From Chelonoidis abingdonii (taxonomy: Eukaryota; Chordata; Testudines; Testudinidae), in the NCBI RefSeq assembly GCF_003597395.2, contig NC_133774.1, positions 151,608 to 215,607 of the forward strand: DNA of 64,000 bases, written 5' to 3'. Numbering within the stretch: the stretch's first letter is position 1; every line of letters starts with the position of its first letter. Position numbers and translations under genes: made by a program. Positions 58,401 through 60,063 of the stretch are shown here, piece after piece. Under the pieces are notes generated by a model. That model did no database searches. It was not told where the DNA came from and saw only the letters and a program-made list of their open reading frames with translations.

Positions 58401-59589
58401 AAGGGCTGGAGACGTTCTGGGACCCAGAGCTGTGACTGTGTCTGGTTCTGTAGGGGTGAGCACCGCTGCAGACATTACATGATTGAGATGCAGCCCAATG
58501 CACGCTACGTAATCCTGGGGGAGGACCGAGCTCACACCTCGCTCACTGCGCTGGTCCAGTACCATCGAACTGTGGGAATCCAGCCCTTCATGGAGATGTT
58601 GACTGTGCCCTGTGAGCAGGTAAGTGTTGGGGACTCCAGGTGTGACTTACGGACAAAGGGTGGGAGGGCTCAGACTCTACCCTCTGAGCTAATGGAGTTG
58701 TCCCGATGGTAATATTGCTTTGTGTTCCCATAGGAAATGTCCAGTACTTTATCAACTGGTCAGGTAGCCCGGACCCCTCCTACCTTTATTCACTAGGGAG
58801 GTCTAGCAGCTAGGCCAGTGGTTCTCGATCCATGGCCCAGTCAGCACACAGCTGCAGCCCACATGACATCCTAAAGGCCATACAGATAGTATATATATTG
58901 TGTGCCTGCGGCCCACGCAAAACAGAGAGAGCTGCATATGTGGCCCATAATGGTAAATAGGTTGAGAATCGCAAAGCTAGGCACAGCAATACAAGTTAGT
59001 ATTTTGGTGGGGAAGAGGGATGCTCTCGTTGCATCCCTGGCCATCCCAGGGCATCTCTACAAGCTGCACATTATGTCTCTGCCTCCCAGTTACCATCCTG
59101 GGGAGCGGCTCTCACAGCTCCATTTCATCCCAAGCCCCTCACTGATGTTCTGGAGGCAGGGGCTCTCCTGGGGACTGCTGCATCTGGGCATTTTACTTCC
59201 GGCTGCTGACTTGGAGATTCCTGCAGCTAGCTGTGGATCTCTGTGTCTTCTGAATTCTGCCCTTTTTCCTTCAGAAAGGTGATGGGGACTCTGATTATGA
59301 GGCGTTGAAATTCCACACCCTGGCCCTATGCCCAGCAAATGGGGAGAAGCAGCCTCAAAAGGAACAGGCTGATCTTAATGGGGCACCTGCTGTCAGCCAC
59401 ATCCAGCATGCAGGAGCAACTGCTGTTCTCAAGCACGTGCGGTTCATGAAATCAAAGAAATGCCAAGAGCAGCAGCTGAGCCCAGGCGAGGAGGGGACGG
59501 AGCCGAGCCCATGTGAGGCTGGGGTGGCCAGACGGGCCATTCCTCGCCTCTACCCCTCCATACGATTGGCAATGTGGGAAATCCAGCAG
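4436..59589 (+). CDS. Unconventional myosin with C-terminal SH2 domain (3' part of gene, 13 exons visible)
   Basis: Thirteen exons with GT/AG borders join in one frame (about 508 residues, counted from the first full codon). In order they give: motor residues 1-77 including the myosin signature RCIKPN at 56-61; the SH1-helix/converter segment 78-138; the lever start 139-165; one IQ motif at 166-177 ([12 protein letters not shown]); a charged helix at about 178-212; a proline/arginine-rich linker at about 213-252; an acidic-to-basic linker; and an SH2 domain at about 310-400 with FLVR at 332-335. The role expected from the families is actin-based movement coupled to phosphotyrosine binding in the cytoplasm; this is inference. 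The SH2 part and its preceding WFRETQA stretch resemble the SH2D2A/SH2D7/HSH2D group. The P-loop half of the motor lies upstream of the window. I recall that SH2-tailed myosins form a recognised class in some myosin surveys (possibly class XXVIII), but cannot verify this here. Confidence 0.85.
4829..4894 (+). CDS. Myosin exon 2 (motor, SVGAQFR segment)
   Basis: The exon is 66 bases, phase 0 at both ends, and encodes 22 residues ending KQSVGAQFR. In many myosins this segment directly precedes the helix leading to CIKPN. The acceptor is TTTCAG and the donor GTAAAG. Confidence 0.85.
4895..6010. other. Intron 2: GC-rich stretch and one Penelope-like end
   Basis: About 5160-5215 resembles the terminal TGTGTTGGTCCCAGG segment of the Penelope-like repeat (compare 580-600 on the other strand). 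About 5240-5690 is very GC-rich; it has open frames on both strands, but these follow from composition and show no domain. The rest is unremarkable. Confidence 0.45.
6011..6130 (+). CDS. Myosin exon 3 (actin-binding region, RCIKPN)
   Basis: The exon is 120 bases, phase 0 to 0, and encodes 40 residues. [11 protein letters not shown] (52-61) is the highly conserved myosin motor signature, followed by a segment ending VVLEQ. The acceptor is CTACTAG and the donor GTGAGT. This exon alone identifies the gene as a myosin. Confidence 0.95.
6280..6715 (+). mobile_element. LINE 3'-end fragment
   Basis: The stretch around 6360-6480 has the typical LINE tail pattern (GGTTGGACAAACACCTGTC, then a GGACTACATGACC-type segment). 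The part from about 6480 to 6715 looks like degraded LINE coding text ([18 protein letters not shown]). Confidence 0.55.
6890..7743 (-). mobile_element. Probable 3' part of a non-CR1 LINE
   Basis: This has no strong motif of its own. It is placed as the downstream continuation of the minus-strand LINE at 9470-11500, interrupted by the CR1/SINE block at 7744-9410. That is inference from position and similar composition only. Confidence 0.3.
8256..8900 (-). pseudogene. CR1 reverse transcriptase, C-terminal half
   Basis: The 214-codon frame shows [15 protein letters not shown] (motif A), a degraded [10 protein letters not shown] (normally PQGSVLGP) and [10 protein letters not shown], the FADD-type catalytic motif C. 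It continues into the ERDLGVTVD region. It lacks the endonuclease and ends early, so it is a dead fragment. Confidence 0.85.
8960..9148 (-). mobile_element. tRNA-derived turtle SINE, minus strand
   Basis: The reverse complement begins GAGGGATAGCTCAGTGGTTTGAG (pol III A box), has a GGTTGTGAGCTCAATCCC-type B box, and runs through a CCTGCTAGTGAAGGCAGGGAGCTGGACTC tail. It is the same family as 1226-1424 and is inserted in a CR1. Confidence 0.85.
9188..9420 (-). mobile_element. LINE 3'-end fragment, second family
   Basis: The CCATACTGGATCAGTCTAGAGGTCCATCTAGCCCAGTATCC pattern is a common sauropsid LINE tail in reverse. The same family appears on the plus strand at 14770-14880 and 34850-34960. Confidence 0.65.
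9470..11500 (-). pseudogene. Non-LTR retrotransposon, endonuclease and RT remains, split by a MITE
   Basis: On the minus strand, 10709-11041 ends with SSLDYIIP...[10 protein letters not shown], like the SxLDYxxxS...SDHxPL end of an apurinic-type endonuclease. Further downstream, 9860-10207 and then about 9590-9660 give an N-terminal RT region with a [13 protein letters not shown] stretch. This differs from the CR1 RT wording, so it is another LINE clade, which I do not name. A MITE interrupts it at about 10289-10672. Confidence 0.55.
10289..10672. mobile_element. hAT-like MITE
   Basis: The ends are inverted: AGAGTTCCCAAACT on the left and, reversed, AGCAGTTCCCAAACT on the right, the usual hAT MITE type. 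The flanks TTAAAACA and TACAAACA look like a worn 8-base duplication. The interior contains repeated short words around GCTGTGCAGAG and no coding content. Confidence 0.65.
11501..12467. other. AT-rich stretch, possibly 5' part of the preceding LINE
   Basis: I see no motif. It may be the 5' region of the minus-strand LINE at 9470-11500, judged only by adjacency. Confidence 0.3.
12468..12765 (-). mobile_element. Penelope-like 3' fragment with degraded hammerhead-like core
   Basis: This is the same repeat as 55337-55525. On the minus strand it reads CTGACGA (12582-12588), a stem GTGGGT/ACCCAC, then AAAA instead of GAAA (12561-12564). The outer end is the AGAGGGGTAGCCGTGTTAGTC terminus. The inner part shares the GATAACGAGGTTAGTTCAATCAGG segment with 55515-55540. 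Confidence 0.6.
12626..13336 (+). pseudogene. CR1 endonuclease domain
   Basis: From about 12772 the frame encodes [24 protein letters not shown] (catalytic Glu in ITETWW), [19 protein letters not shown] and VGICYRPL. These are typical CR1 apurinic-endonuclease blocks. The frame ends at a stop soon after a damaged GDFNHP-type region (GASITL). Confidence 0.85.
14234..14769 (+). mobile_element. Possible solo LTR in CR1
   Basis: The block starts TGTAGTAGGGC, carries a TATAAAAGG box at about 14350 and ends near GAGGGACA, which suits a TG...CA LTR. It breaks the CR1 reading. No clear target duplication is visible, so the call is tentative. Confidence 0.4.
14889..15028. repeat. Two tandem 70-base units
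   Basis: The unit starting CTGTCCATGGGGTAGGAGCAG at 14889 repeats at 14959 with a few changes. A partial third unit follows. It is GC-rich. Confidence 0.75.
15711..16225 (-). mobile_element. CR1 3' end, minus strand
   Basis: It begins with the reversed CR1 tail (AGAATCATAGAATATCAGGG). The minus-strand frame 15903-16187 encodes [16 protein letters not shown] and [14 protein letters not shown], the conserved C-terminus of CR1 ORF2. Confidence 0.85.
16270..18530 (-). mobile_element. CR1 LINE, minus strand, about 2.2 kb, interrupted
   Basis: It runs from a 3' tail near 16290 through the RT region (16688-16891 minus: [24 protein letters not shown]) to further RT and linker text at 17280-18500. 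A short plus-strand CR1 tail is inserted at about 17166-17272. There is no intact frame. Confidence 0.8.
17166..17272 (+). mobile_element. Short CR1 tail inserted in a minus-strand CR1
   Basis: The sequence GGACTAGATGACCTCCTGAGG followed by CCTGATATTCTATGATTCTATG is the standard CR1 3' end with its ATTCTATG repeat. It lies in the opposite direction to its host CR1. Confidence 0.85.
18667..18752 (+). CDS. Myosin exon 4 (SH1 helix and start of converter)
   Basis: The exon encodes [17 protein letters not shown] and on to FAE. The pattern LRYxGxLETxRIRxxG is diagnostic of the motor SH1-helix region. It ends in phase 2 (AG), and the next exon supplies the third base of the arginine codon. The usual SH1 cysteine position is not occupied by cysteine here, as in several unconventional classes. 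Confidence 0.92.
19034..19081 (+). CDS. Myosin exon 5 (converter)
   Basis: The exon is 48 bases and encodes (R)[15 protein letters not shown], the usual FxxRYRxLL converter motif. The acceptor is CTCACAG and the donor GTAAGA; it ends in phase 2. The following 16.6 kb intron contains the Gypsy/DIRS nest. Confidence 0.9.
19110..19390 (+). mobile_element. LINE RT fragment, host of the Gypsy insertion
   Basis: The text SLVKAFDTV around 19270-19300 matches RT motif A of LINEs. It breaks off where the Gypsy LTR starts. A similar plus-strand LINE resumes at about 33940, so the two may be one element split by the nest. Confidence 0.5.
19391..19629 (+). repeat. Gypsy-like 5' LTR, first part
   Basis: It starts TGATAATGGGGTGGTG and aligns with the 3' LTR start TGTGATGTGGTG. 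The last part (GTGTCTGCTGTTAG to GATTCATG) aligns with 33128-33200. It includes a GT microsatellite at 19450-19470 that the 3' LTR lacks. Confidence 0.65.
19450..19470. repeat. GT microsatellite
   Basis: About ten GT units lie inside the Gypsy-like 5' LTR. Confidence 0.95.
19630..19840 (+). repeat. DIRS left inverted terminal repeat
   Basis: The shared text TTTTTTTACCCTAGCAACACC, the GCGCC-rich segment and ATATATACCCCTGCC reappear inverted near the right end (25520-25680). The outer end, 19644-19684, is complementary to the internal region at 25387-25427. Confidence 0.88.
20023..21753 (+). pseudogene. DIRS ORF1 (gag-like) with cysteine cluster and RS domain
   Basis: One frame, broken by a single TAG at 21142-21144. 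Near its start is a Cys/His-rich cluster ([22 protein letters not shown]) that could bind zinc. About residues 226-330 form an arginine/serine-rich domain with many RS, HRS and YRS repeats. The end of this frame overlaps the next one, and the real reading moves by a frameshift at about 21640-21660. The role by analogy is RNA binding and particle formation; that is inference. Confidence 0.75.
21627..22304 (+). pseudogene. DIRS ORF1, C-terminal part in a shifted frame
   Basis: The frame includes [32 protein letters not shown] and a helical region [17 protein letters not shown]. The same text occurs in the second DIRS copy (48400-48960), which shows that this frame is the real one. It ends in a proline/arginine tail at 22304. 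Confidence 0.75.
22498..24177 (+). pseudogene. DIRS reverse transcriptase and RNase H
   Basis: The frame has a TGA at 22843-22845 replacing a tryptophan codon just before motif A ([11 protein letters not shown]). It continues with [10 protein letters not shown] (motif B) and FPYLDNWLI (motif C). Motif C is YLDN where DD is usual, so one catalytic aspartate is lost. RNase H follows ([37 protein letters not shown]). The frame stops at 24175-24177 inside otherwise conserved downstream text. Confidence 0.88.
24291..25371 (+). pseudogene. DIRS tyrosine recombinase
   Basis: The first part ([19 protein letters not shown]) is the N-terminal SAM-like region. [12 protein letters not shown] holds the catalytic arginine, [11 protein letters not shown] the HxxR pair, and FTSHYAL the tyrosine. 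The frame is broken by a TGA at 24492-24494 and a frameshift near 25060. This enzyme would integrate a circular DNA intermediate, which explains the lack of a target duplication. Confidence 0.88.
25387..25487 (+). repeat. DIRS internal complementary region
   Basis: 25387-25427 is the reverse complement of 19644-19684 (38 of 41 bases). 25431-25487 is the reverse complement of 25678-25731 apart from a 3-base insertion and one change. Together they mirror both outer ends of the element, the defining DIRS feature thought to guide circle formation. Confidence 0.9.
25488..25731 (+). repeat. DIRS right inverted terminal repeat
   Basis: It is an inverted counterpart of the left repeat: the TATATATTCGG segment, GGGTGTTGCTAGGGTAAAAAAA and the GCGCATGCACACC end all match in reverse. 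It ends with GGTGAGTAACCGTC, the partner of the internal region. Confidence 0.88.
25732..25860 (+). repeat. Gypsy-like 5' LTR, second part
   Basis: TTGACAACTT and GCCATTCTGGGG align with 33210-33280 of the 3' LTR. It directly follows the DIRS right end, showing that the DIRS element split the LTR. The inner LTR boundary is uncertain. Confidence 0.6.
25890..26582 (+). pseudogene. Gypsy gag remnant with zinc knuckle
   Basis: Broken frames include a capsid-like segment ([21 protein letters not shown]) and, at about 26440-26560, one degenerate and one intact CCHC knuckle ([14 protein letters not shown]). A nested CR1 interrupts it at 26583. Confidence 0.65.
26583..27625. mobile_element. Two CR1 tails, head to head, inside Gypsy, with a MITE
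   Basis: 26583-27190 is a minus-strand CR1 3' part; the minus frame 27024-27227 includes [16 protein letters not shown]. About 27195-27243 and 27539-27625 are a plus-strand CR1 end finishing CTATGATTCTAT. The same minus-strand family recurs at 63620-64000. Confidence 0.75.
27244..27538. mobile_element. Harbinger-like MITE
   Basis: The ends are inverted: GGCTACGTCTACACTAC and, reversed, GGGCTGGTCTACACTAC. TTA lies at both flanks, matching the 3-base PIF/Harbinger duplication. The interior is itself partly palindromic (ATATATCGCGTC...GACGCGATATAT; CTTCAGCTACG...CGTAGCTGAAG) and has no coding content. Confidence 0.75.
27700..29610 (+). pseudogene. Gypsy protease, RT and RNase H remnants
   Basis: Protease has [12 protein letters not shown] (the DTG active site) at about 27780-27815. 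RT shows the [11 protein letters not shown] region (motif A) at about 28440 and CYLDTILVF (motif C) at about 28616-28645, with Thr in place of the second Asp. RNase H and connection text follows ([33 protein letters not shown]). Several stops and frame changes make it inactive. Confidence 0.78.
29612..30034 (+). pseudogene. Gypsy integrase, first part
   Basis: A zinc-binding-like stretch (HEGHLG) is followed by MDITGPL and FIDCYSHYF, the region of the first catalytic Asp. It ends at LSENG, where an LTR is inserted. The second catalytic site reads SEN instead of the usual SDN. Confidence 0.7.
30035..31265. mobile_element. LTR (probably endogenous-retroviral) inserted in Gypsy integrase
   Basis: It begins TGTGGCAGG and ends CAGTGTCACA. 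The flanking pentamers GGGAC and AGGAC look like a target duplication with one change, and the integrase reading resumes directly after it. It shares internal AGTTTATTAAC and GATTTTAAGTGA words with the LTRs at 55818 and 61859. No internal retroviral genes are present. Confidence 0.75.
31266..32890 (+). pseudogene. Gypsy integrase, second part, split by CR1
   Basis: The integrase core end (a YHPKGNG-like region in broken frames, 31330-31370) and following text run to about 31536, then a CR1 (31537-32566) intervenes. A C-terminal segment with [10 protein letters not shown] at about 32690-32715 belongs to the same element. Confidence 0.6.
31537..32566 (+). mobile_element. CR1 3' part inside Gypsy
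   Basis: RT motif region at 31590-31710 ([20 protein letters not shown], then FSGDPKLGG where FADD is usual). The conserved C-terminus is at 31933-32478 ([28 protein letters not shown]). The tail ends ATTCTATGATTCTATGA. Confidence 0.9.
33006..33023 (+). other. Polypurine tract before Gypsy 3' LTR
   Basis: GGGGAGAAGAGTAGGAAA lies one base before the TG start of the 3' LTR, where plus-strand priming occurs in LTR retrotransposons. Confidence 0.6.
33025..33290 (+). repeat. Gypsy-like 3' LTR
   Basis: It aligns with the split 5' LTR in three blocks: the start, the TCTGCTG...TTTTGTTCAGA block, and TTGACAACTT...GCCATTCTGGGG. It lacks the DIRS insertion and the GT repeat. The outer boundary is uncertain. 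Confidence 0.6.
33291..33939. other. Intron 5 sequence without recognised features
   Basis: Short opposing open frames show no known motif, and I see no clear repeat structure. Confidence 0.45.
33940..34960 (+). mobile_element. LINE 3' part (CR1-like)
   Basis: The frame 33976-34404 contains [32 protein letters not shown] and ERDLGVTVD, the RT thumb and C-terminal text of CR1-like elements. A GATACTGGGCAAGCTGGACCATGGTCTGA tail ends it. It may continue the LINE at 19110-19390. Confidence 0.75.
35183..35353. mobile_element. Harbinger-like MITE, small
   Basis: The ends GAGGGCTTGTACACAC and, reversed, AAGGGCTAGTCTACGC resemble the MITE ends at 27244-27538. There is no coding content and the flanks are not clear. 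Confidence 0.5.
35739..35786 (+). CDS. Myosin exon 6 (converter)
   Basis: The exon is 48 bases; its first base completes a serine codon and it encodes [15 protein letters not shown], ending with two bases of a glycine codon. With the next exon it gives WRCGKSRLFFK, the normal converter pattern WxxGKTKxFxK. The acceptor follows a strong pyrimidine tract ending TTCTTAG, and the donor is GTAGGT. Confidence 0.88.
35987..36078 (+). CDS. Myosin exon 7 (end of converter, lever arm, start of IQ)
   Basis: The exon is 92 bases and encodes residues 139-168: KSRLFFKYW, then a helix ending ENAAIIIQK. The IQ motif begins at its 3' end and is completed by the next exon across a phase-1 junction. The acceptor is GCACAG and the donor GTGAGT. 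Confidence 0.92.
36718..36849 (+). CDS. Myosin exon 8 (end of IQ motif, charged helix)
   Basis: The exon completes the IQ motif ([10 protein letters not shown]) and continues with about 35 residues rich in Glu, Arg and Gln (core [14 protein letters not shown]). This could be a short single alpha-helix or coiled coil. The IQ motif should bind calmodulin or a related light chain. The exon ends in phase 1. Confidence 0.9.
37561..37679 (+). CDS. Myosin exon 9 (proline/arginine-rich linker)
   Basis: The exon is 119 bases, from phase 1 to phase 0, and encodes 40 residues with [10 protein letters not shown] and PPVPRPRSK. Such basic proline-rich stretches often bind SH3 domains; no partner can be named from sequence. 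Linker exons are poorly conserved, so identity rests on frame continuity, the acceptor GAATAG and the donor GTAATA. Confidence 0.7.
38045..38185 (+). mobile_element. LINE fragment split by a minus-strand CR1
   Basis: RT text (a CKKGK-like region, then the [12 protein letters not shown] motif) stops at 38185 and resumes at about 40306 ([15 protein letters not shown]). The CR1 between them was therefore inserted later. Confidence 0.75.
38324..39131 (-). mobile_element. Solo LTR with 5-base target duplication
   Basis: The 808-base block TGTCAGGATTCC...TTTATGACA is flanked by GAAGG on both sides (38319-38323 and 39132-39136). The CR1 reading continues across it once it is removed. The minus orientation is my preference, from similarity to turtle LTRs beginning TGTCATAAACA. 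Confidence 0.85.
39225..39876. other. Assembly gap (652 Ns)
   Basis: Unknown bases inside a CR1. Long apparent frames across it on either strand are not real. Confidence 1.
40306..41312 (+). mobile_element. LINE, RT to C-terminus
   Basis: The frame 40574-40894 includes [20 protein letters not shown] and KFGDDPKIG (FGDD at the catalytic site, FADD usual), then [14 protein letters not shown]. Degraded C-terminal text follows to about 41300. It is the continuation of 38045-38185. Confidence 0.85.
41317..41476. mobile_element. hAT-like MITE fragment
   Basis: It begins CAGGGGTCAGCAACCTTCGGC, a common hAT MITE end, with a GCAGGCATGGCCCCTG segment inside. The right end is not resolved, so it is probably truncated. 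Confidence 0.5.
41480..41585 (+). mobile_element. CR1-like tail just before myosin exon 10
   Basis: CTCAGACTAGATGATCACAGTAGTCCCTTCCGGCC is a typical LINE tail. It ends about 40 bases before the exon acceptor, close to where the branch point should lie. Confidence 0.65.
41627..41823 (+). CDS. Myosin exon 10 (linker and start of SH2)
   Basis: The exon is 197 bases and encodes residues 253-317. An acidic patch (GEEEEM) and a basic patch precede [10 protein letters not shown], then [10 protein letters not shown], the start of the SH2 domain (the W[FL]HG pattern). The LRWFxETQA stretch upstream of the SH2 also occurs in SH2D2A/SH2D7-type adaptors. The acceptor follows a long pyrimidine tract, and the donor is GTGAGA. 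Confidence 0.9.
42225..43817 (+). mobile_element. hAT-derived palindromic element, copy 2
   Basis: The 1593-base element is almost the same length as copy 1. The ends TAGGGTTGTCAATTAATCGC and, reversed, TAGGATTGTCAAGCGATTAA are inverted. The flanks GTTCTAAT and ATTTTAAC may be a worn 8-base duplication. The middle plus-strand frame 42863-43342 has [21 protein letters not shown] and [19 protein letters not shown]. Confidence 0.82.
42863..43342 (+). pseudogene. hAT transposase fragment, copy 2
   Basis: The 159-codon frame shares most residues with 2453-2860. It lacks the DDE-type N-terminal part. The dimerisation signature lies in another frame at about 43360-43440. Confidence 0.75.
44061..44540. 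mobile_element. Probable truncated LTR
   Basis: It begins TGTCACAGATCC and has LTR-like content with ATAAAGG near 44386, but no clean second end; it runs into a Penelope-like fragment. The orientation is not clear. Confidence 0.35.
44541..44640 (-). mobile_element. Penelope-like end with hammerhead-like core
   Basis: On the minus strand: CTGAGGA (44617-44623), an extra base, a stem GAGCT/AGCTT, GAAA (44596-44599), then GCTTGTCTCTCTCACC. This is the same family as 441-551, but here GAAA is intact. Confidence 0.6.
44588..44625 (-). ncRNA. Hammerhead-like core, second family
   Basis: Minus strand: CTGAGGA, stem GAGCT/AGCTT, GAAA, GCTTGTC. Core positions are intact apart from the variable base. 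The stem I partner is not obvious in this copy. Confidence 0.4.
44811..44900 (+). CDS. Myosin exon 11 (SH2 domain, FLVR motif)
   Basis: The exon is 90 bases and encodes EAENLL, then GCFLVRIS and PGYTLSY. The FLVR arginine (codon at 44860-44862) binds phosphotyrosine in active SH2 domains and is intact. The acceptor is TTTCAG and the donor GTAATG; it ends in phase 2. Confidence 0.95.
44901..45574. other. Intron 11 start, with a small imperfect duplication
   Basis: GAGCTGAGAAGGTGGGCAG at 45192 recurs as GAGCTGAGATGGTGGGCAG at 45248, a 56-base step. There is no coding signal; minus-strand frames follow from composition. Confidence 0.5.
45575..46560 (-). mobile_element. LINE 3' half, minus strand
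   Basis: It starts with the reversed tail AAGGCCAGAAGGGACCACTGTGATCATC and continues with reversed LINE C-terminal and RT text to about 46520 (FITND-type region). There is no open frame. Confidence 0.7.
46789..47404. mobile_element. Penelope-like element with inverted 5' part (GIY-YIG remnant)
   Basis: The minus strand of 46789-47250 has the terminal repeat, a degraded hammerhead-like core (TGGATGA...GAAA at 46884-46911) and coding text ending [12 protein letters not shown]. The plus strand of 47265-47404 encodes the preceding text: [32 protein letters not shown]. These are typical of the GIY-YIG endonuclease region of Penelope-like elements. The two pieces face each other. Confidence 0.6.
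47600..49120 (+). pseudogene. DIRS copy 2 ORF1 remains
   Basis: The RS-like segment ([12 protein letters not shown]), [16 protein letters not shown] and [18 protein letters not shown] match copy 1 ORF1. Frames change several times. Confidence 0.72.
49289..50367 (+). pseudogene. DIRS copy 2 RT and RNase H, first part
   Basis: It shows [26 protein letters not shown] (motif A) and [10 protein letters not shown] (motif B), then a TGA at 49637-49639, LPHLNDWLV (motif C, LND instead of LDD), a TAG at 50036-50038, and RNase [11 protein letters not shown]. It is cut at 50367 by the hAT-like insertion. Confidence 0.85.
50690..51295. repeat. C-rich low-complexity tract
   Basis: About 600 bases are nearly all C and T with CCC runs on the plus strand. 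The long plus-strand frame here is a result of composition, not a gene. Confidence 0.85.
51296..51580 (+). mobile_element. LINE 3'-end fragment
   Basis: It starts with AGCAATGGGCTTAAATTG and ends with a GACTAGATGACCTGTTGATGTCCCTTCCAG tail, typical of CR1-like LINEs. Confidence 0.75.
51581..52869. other. Interior of hAT-like insertion, possible tRNA-like SINE pieces
   Basis: About 52205-52270 and 52785-52855 contain AACTCAAGTAGTAGAAGCTCATGC / TAGCTCAAGTGGCAGAAGTCTG and GGATTCAATC-like words that resemble pol III A and B boxes. The rest is not recognised. Confidence 0.35.
52930..53545 (+). mobile_element. LINE C-terminal fragment
   Basis: The frame 52871-53128 includes [38 protein letters not shown] and [13 protein letters not shown] degraded 3' part follows. 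Confidence 0.75.
53739..55100 (+). pseudogene. DIRS copy 2 RNase H end and tyrosine recombinase
   Basis: It continues [10 protein letters not shown] from the split RNase H, then [36 protein letters not shown] and ITSTRRM (catalytic-arginine region, followed by a stop). The sequence ends before the HxxR and Tyr positions, where a hAT derivative begins. Confidence 0.82.
55337..55785. mobile_element. Penelope-like palindrome with 14-base target duplication
   Basis: The left arm (55337 to about 55514) and right arm (about 55633-55785) are inverted copies separated by about 115 bases. ACAGGTATTCACAT flanks both sides (55323-55336 and 55786-55799). The left arm carries 31 extra outer bases. Each arm has a hammerhead-like core; the right one is intact. 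Confidence 0.75.
55699..55737 (+). ncRNA. Hammerhead-ribozyme-like motif (Penelope type)
   Basis: CTGACGA (55699-55705, matching CUGANGA), one extra A, stem II GUGGGU/ACCCAC with a 4-base loop, GAAA (55723-55726), then a two-pair stem III GC-UCAU-GC and UC at the expected cleavage site. Very short stem III hammerheads are reported for Penelope-like elements and act as dimers. A normal stem I is not evident here. Confidence 0.55.
55818..56955. mobile_element. Solo LTR in palindromic hAT
   Basis: It begins TGTGATGGTTTGG and ends AATGTCACA. The flanks CCGAC (55813-55817) and CCGAT (56956-56960) look like a 5-base duplication with one change. The hAT arm reading continues on both sides. Confidence 0.78.
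56997..57308 (-). pseudogene. hAT transposase fragment, copy 3
   Basis: It encodes [19 protein letters not shown] and [20 protein letters not shown], as in copies 1 and 2. It is a fragment only. Confidence 0.75.
57869..58246. mobile_element. TA-flanked (mariner-like) MITE
   Basis: The 378-base insertion has ends CACCTCTACCCTGATATAACGC and, reversed, GCACATCTCTACCGCGATATAAC. TA lies on both sides (57867-57868, 58247-58248), and the hAT arm reads on across it. The interior is GC-rich with repeated TTTAAAGGGCC-like words. Confidence 0.8.
58454..58619 (+). CDS. Myosin exon 12 (second half of SH2)
   Basis: The exon is 166 bases and encodes [12 protein letters not shown], then [16 protein letters not shown] and the end of the SH2 fold at PCEQ. 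RCRHY matches the beta-D region, and SLTALVxYH matches the second SH2 helix. The acceptor is TCTGTAG and the donor GTAAGT. It lies only about 100 bases after the remains of a hAT derivative. Confidence 0.93.
58816..58974. mobile_element. hAT MITE with perfect 8-base duplication
   Basis: CAGTGGTTCTCGATCC and the reversed end GCGATTCTCAACC are inverted. AGCTAGGC lies at 58808-58815 and again at 58975-58982. It is in the intron between myosin exons 12 and 13. Confidence 0.9.
59275..59589 (+). CDS. Myosin exon 13 (post-SH2 tail)
   Basis: The exon encodes 105 residues starting [13 protein letters not shown], which parallels the DYE(D/A)L segment after the SH2 in HSH2D/SH2D7 proteins and is a plausible tyrosine site. 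The rest is polar with basic patches and ends AMWEIQQ. The donor GTAAGA follows at 59590. If that donor is not used, the frame stays open to a TGA at 59674-59676, giving an alternative C-terminus of 29 more residues. Confidence 0.8.
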
Positions 59590-60003
59590 GTAAGAAGGTC
59601 AGCAGGTTCCGTCCATCCACCCTGTATCCGTTGGTCACCGCAGCAAACACTATCTGTCCAGAGTGTCTGCAGGTGAGTTAGAAGCTCTTTGCTTGGGGAC
59701 CAAGTGGGGAAGATGGCTCCTTACAAGTGGAAGGCAGTGGTCGCCTCCCTGTTGCAGGTTTTCCAGGCTTCTCATTTTCCATGCCCTGTGGTTATGTGGC
59801 CTCTGGATCAAGGGTGTATTCACTGGGAACTACAAGGTTTCAGACTTCCTCACTCCTGGAGAGCAGATGGTGTGAGAGCGTCTGGGCATGAATAGCACAG
59901 GGCCCTGCAGGGCTTTGGTGGGGAGGTCCCCAGTGTGGGATGGCAGAGGGGCTTGTGTGTGTGTGAAATGGCAGGGGGGCTGACATTGTGCCTCTACTTT
60001 GCC

Positions 60004-60063
60004 CTGCAATTTTCTTCCAACTCCTCAAATGGCTCCTATGCCGAGCTGAAGCCCCAGAACTGA
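60004..60063 (+). CDS. Possible terminal myosin exon (SYAELKPQN stop)
   Basis: A short open stretch reads SSNGSYAELKPQN followed by TGA at 60061. A YAEL-type tyrosine motif at a C-terminus would suit an SH2 adaptor-like tail. No AG acceptor with the correct phase is visible just upstream (the sequence reads CTGCAAT), so either the acceptor is mutated or wrongly called, or this is not an exon. Confidence 0.2.
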   Translation: MQFSSNSSNGSYAELKPQN

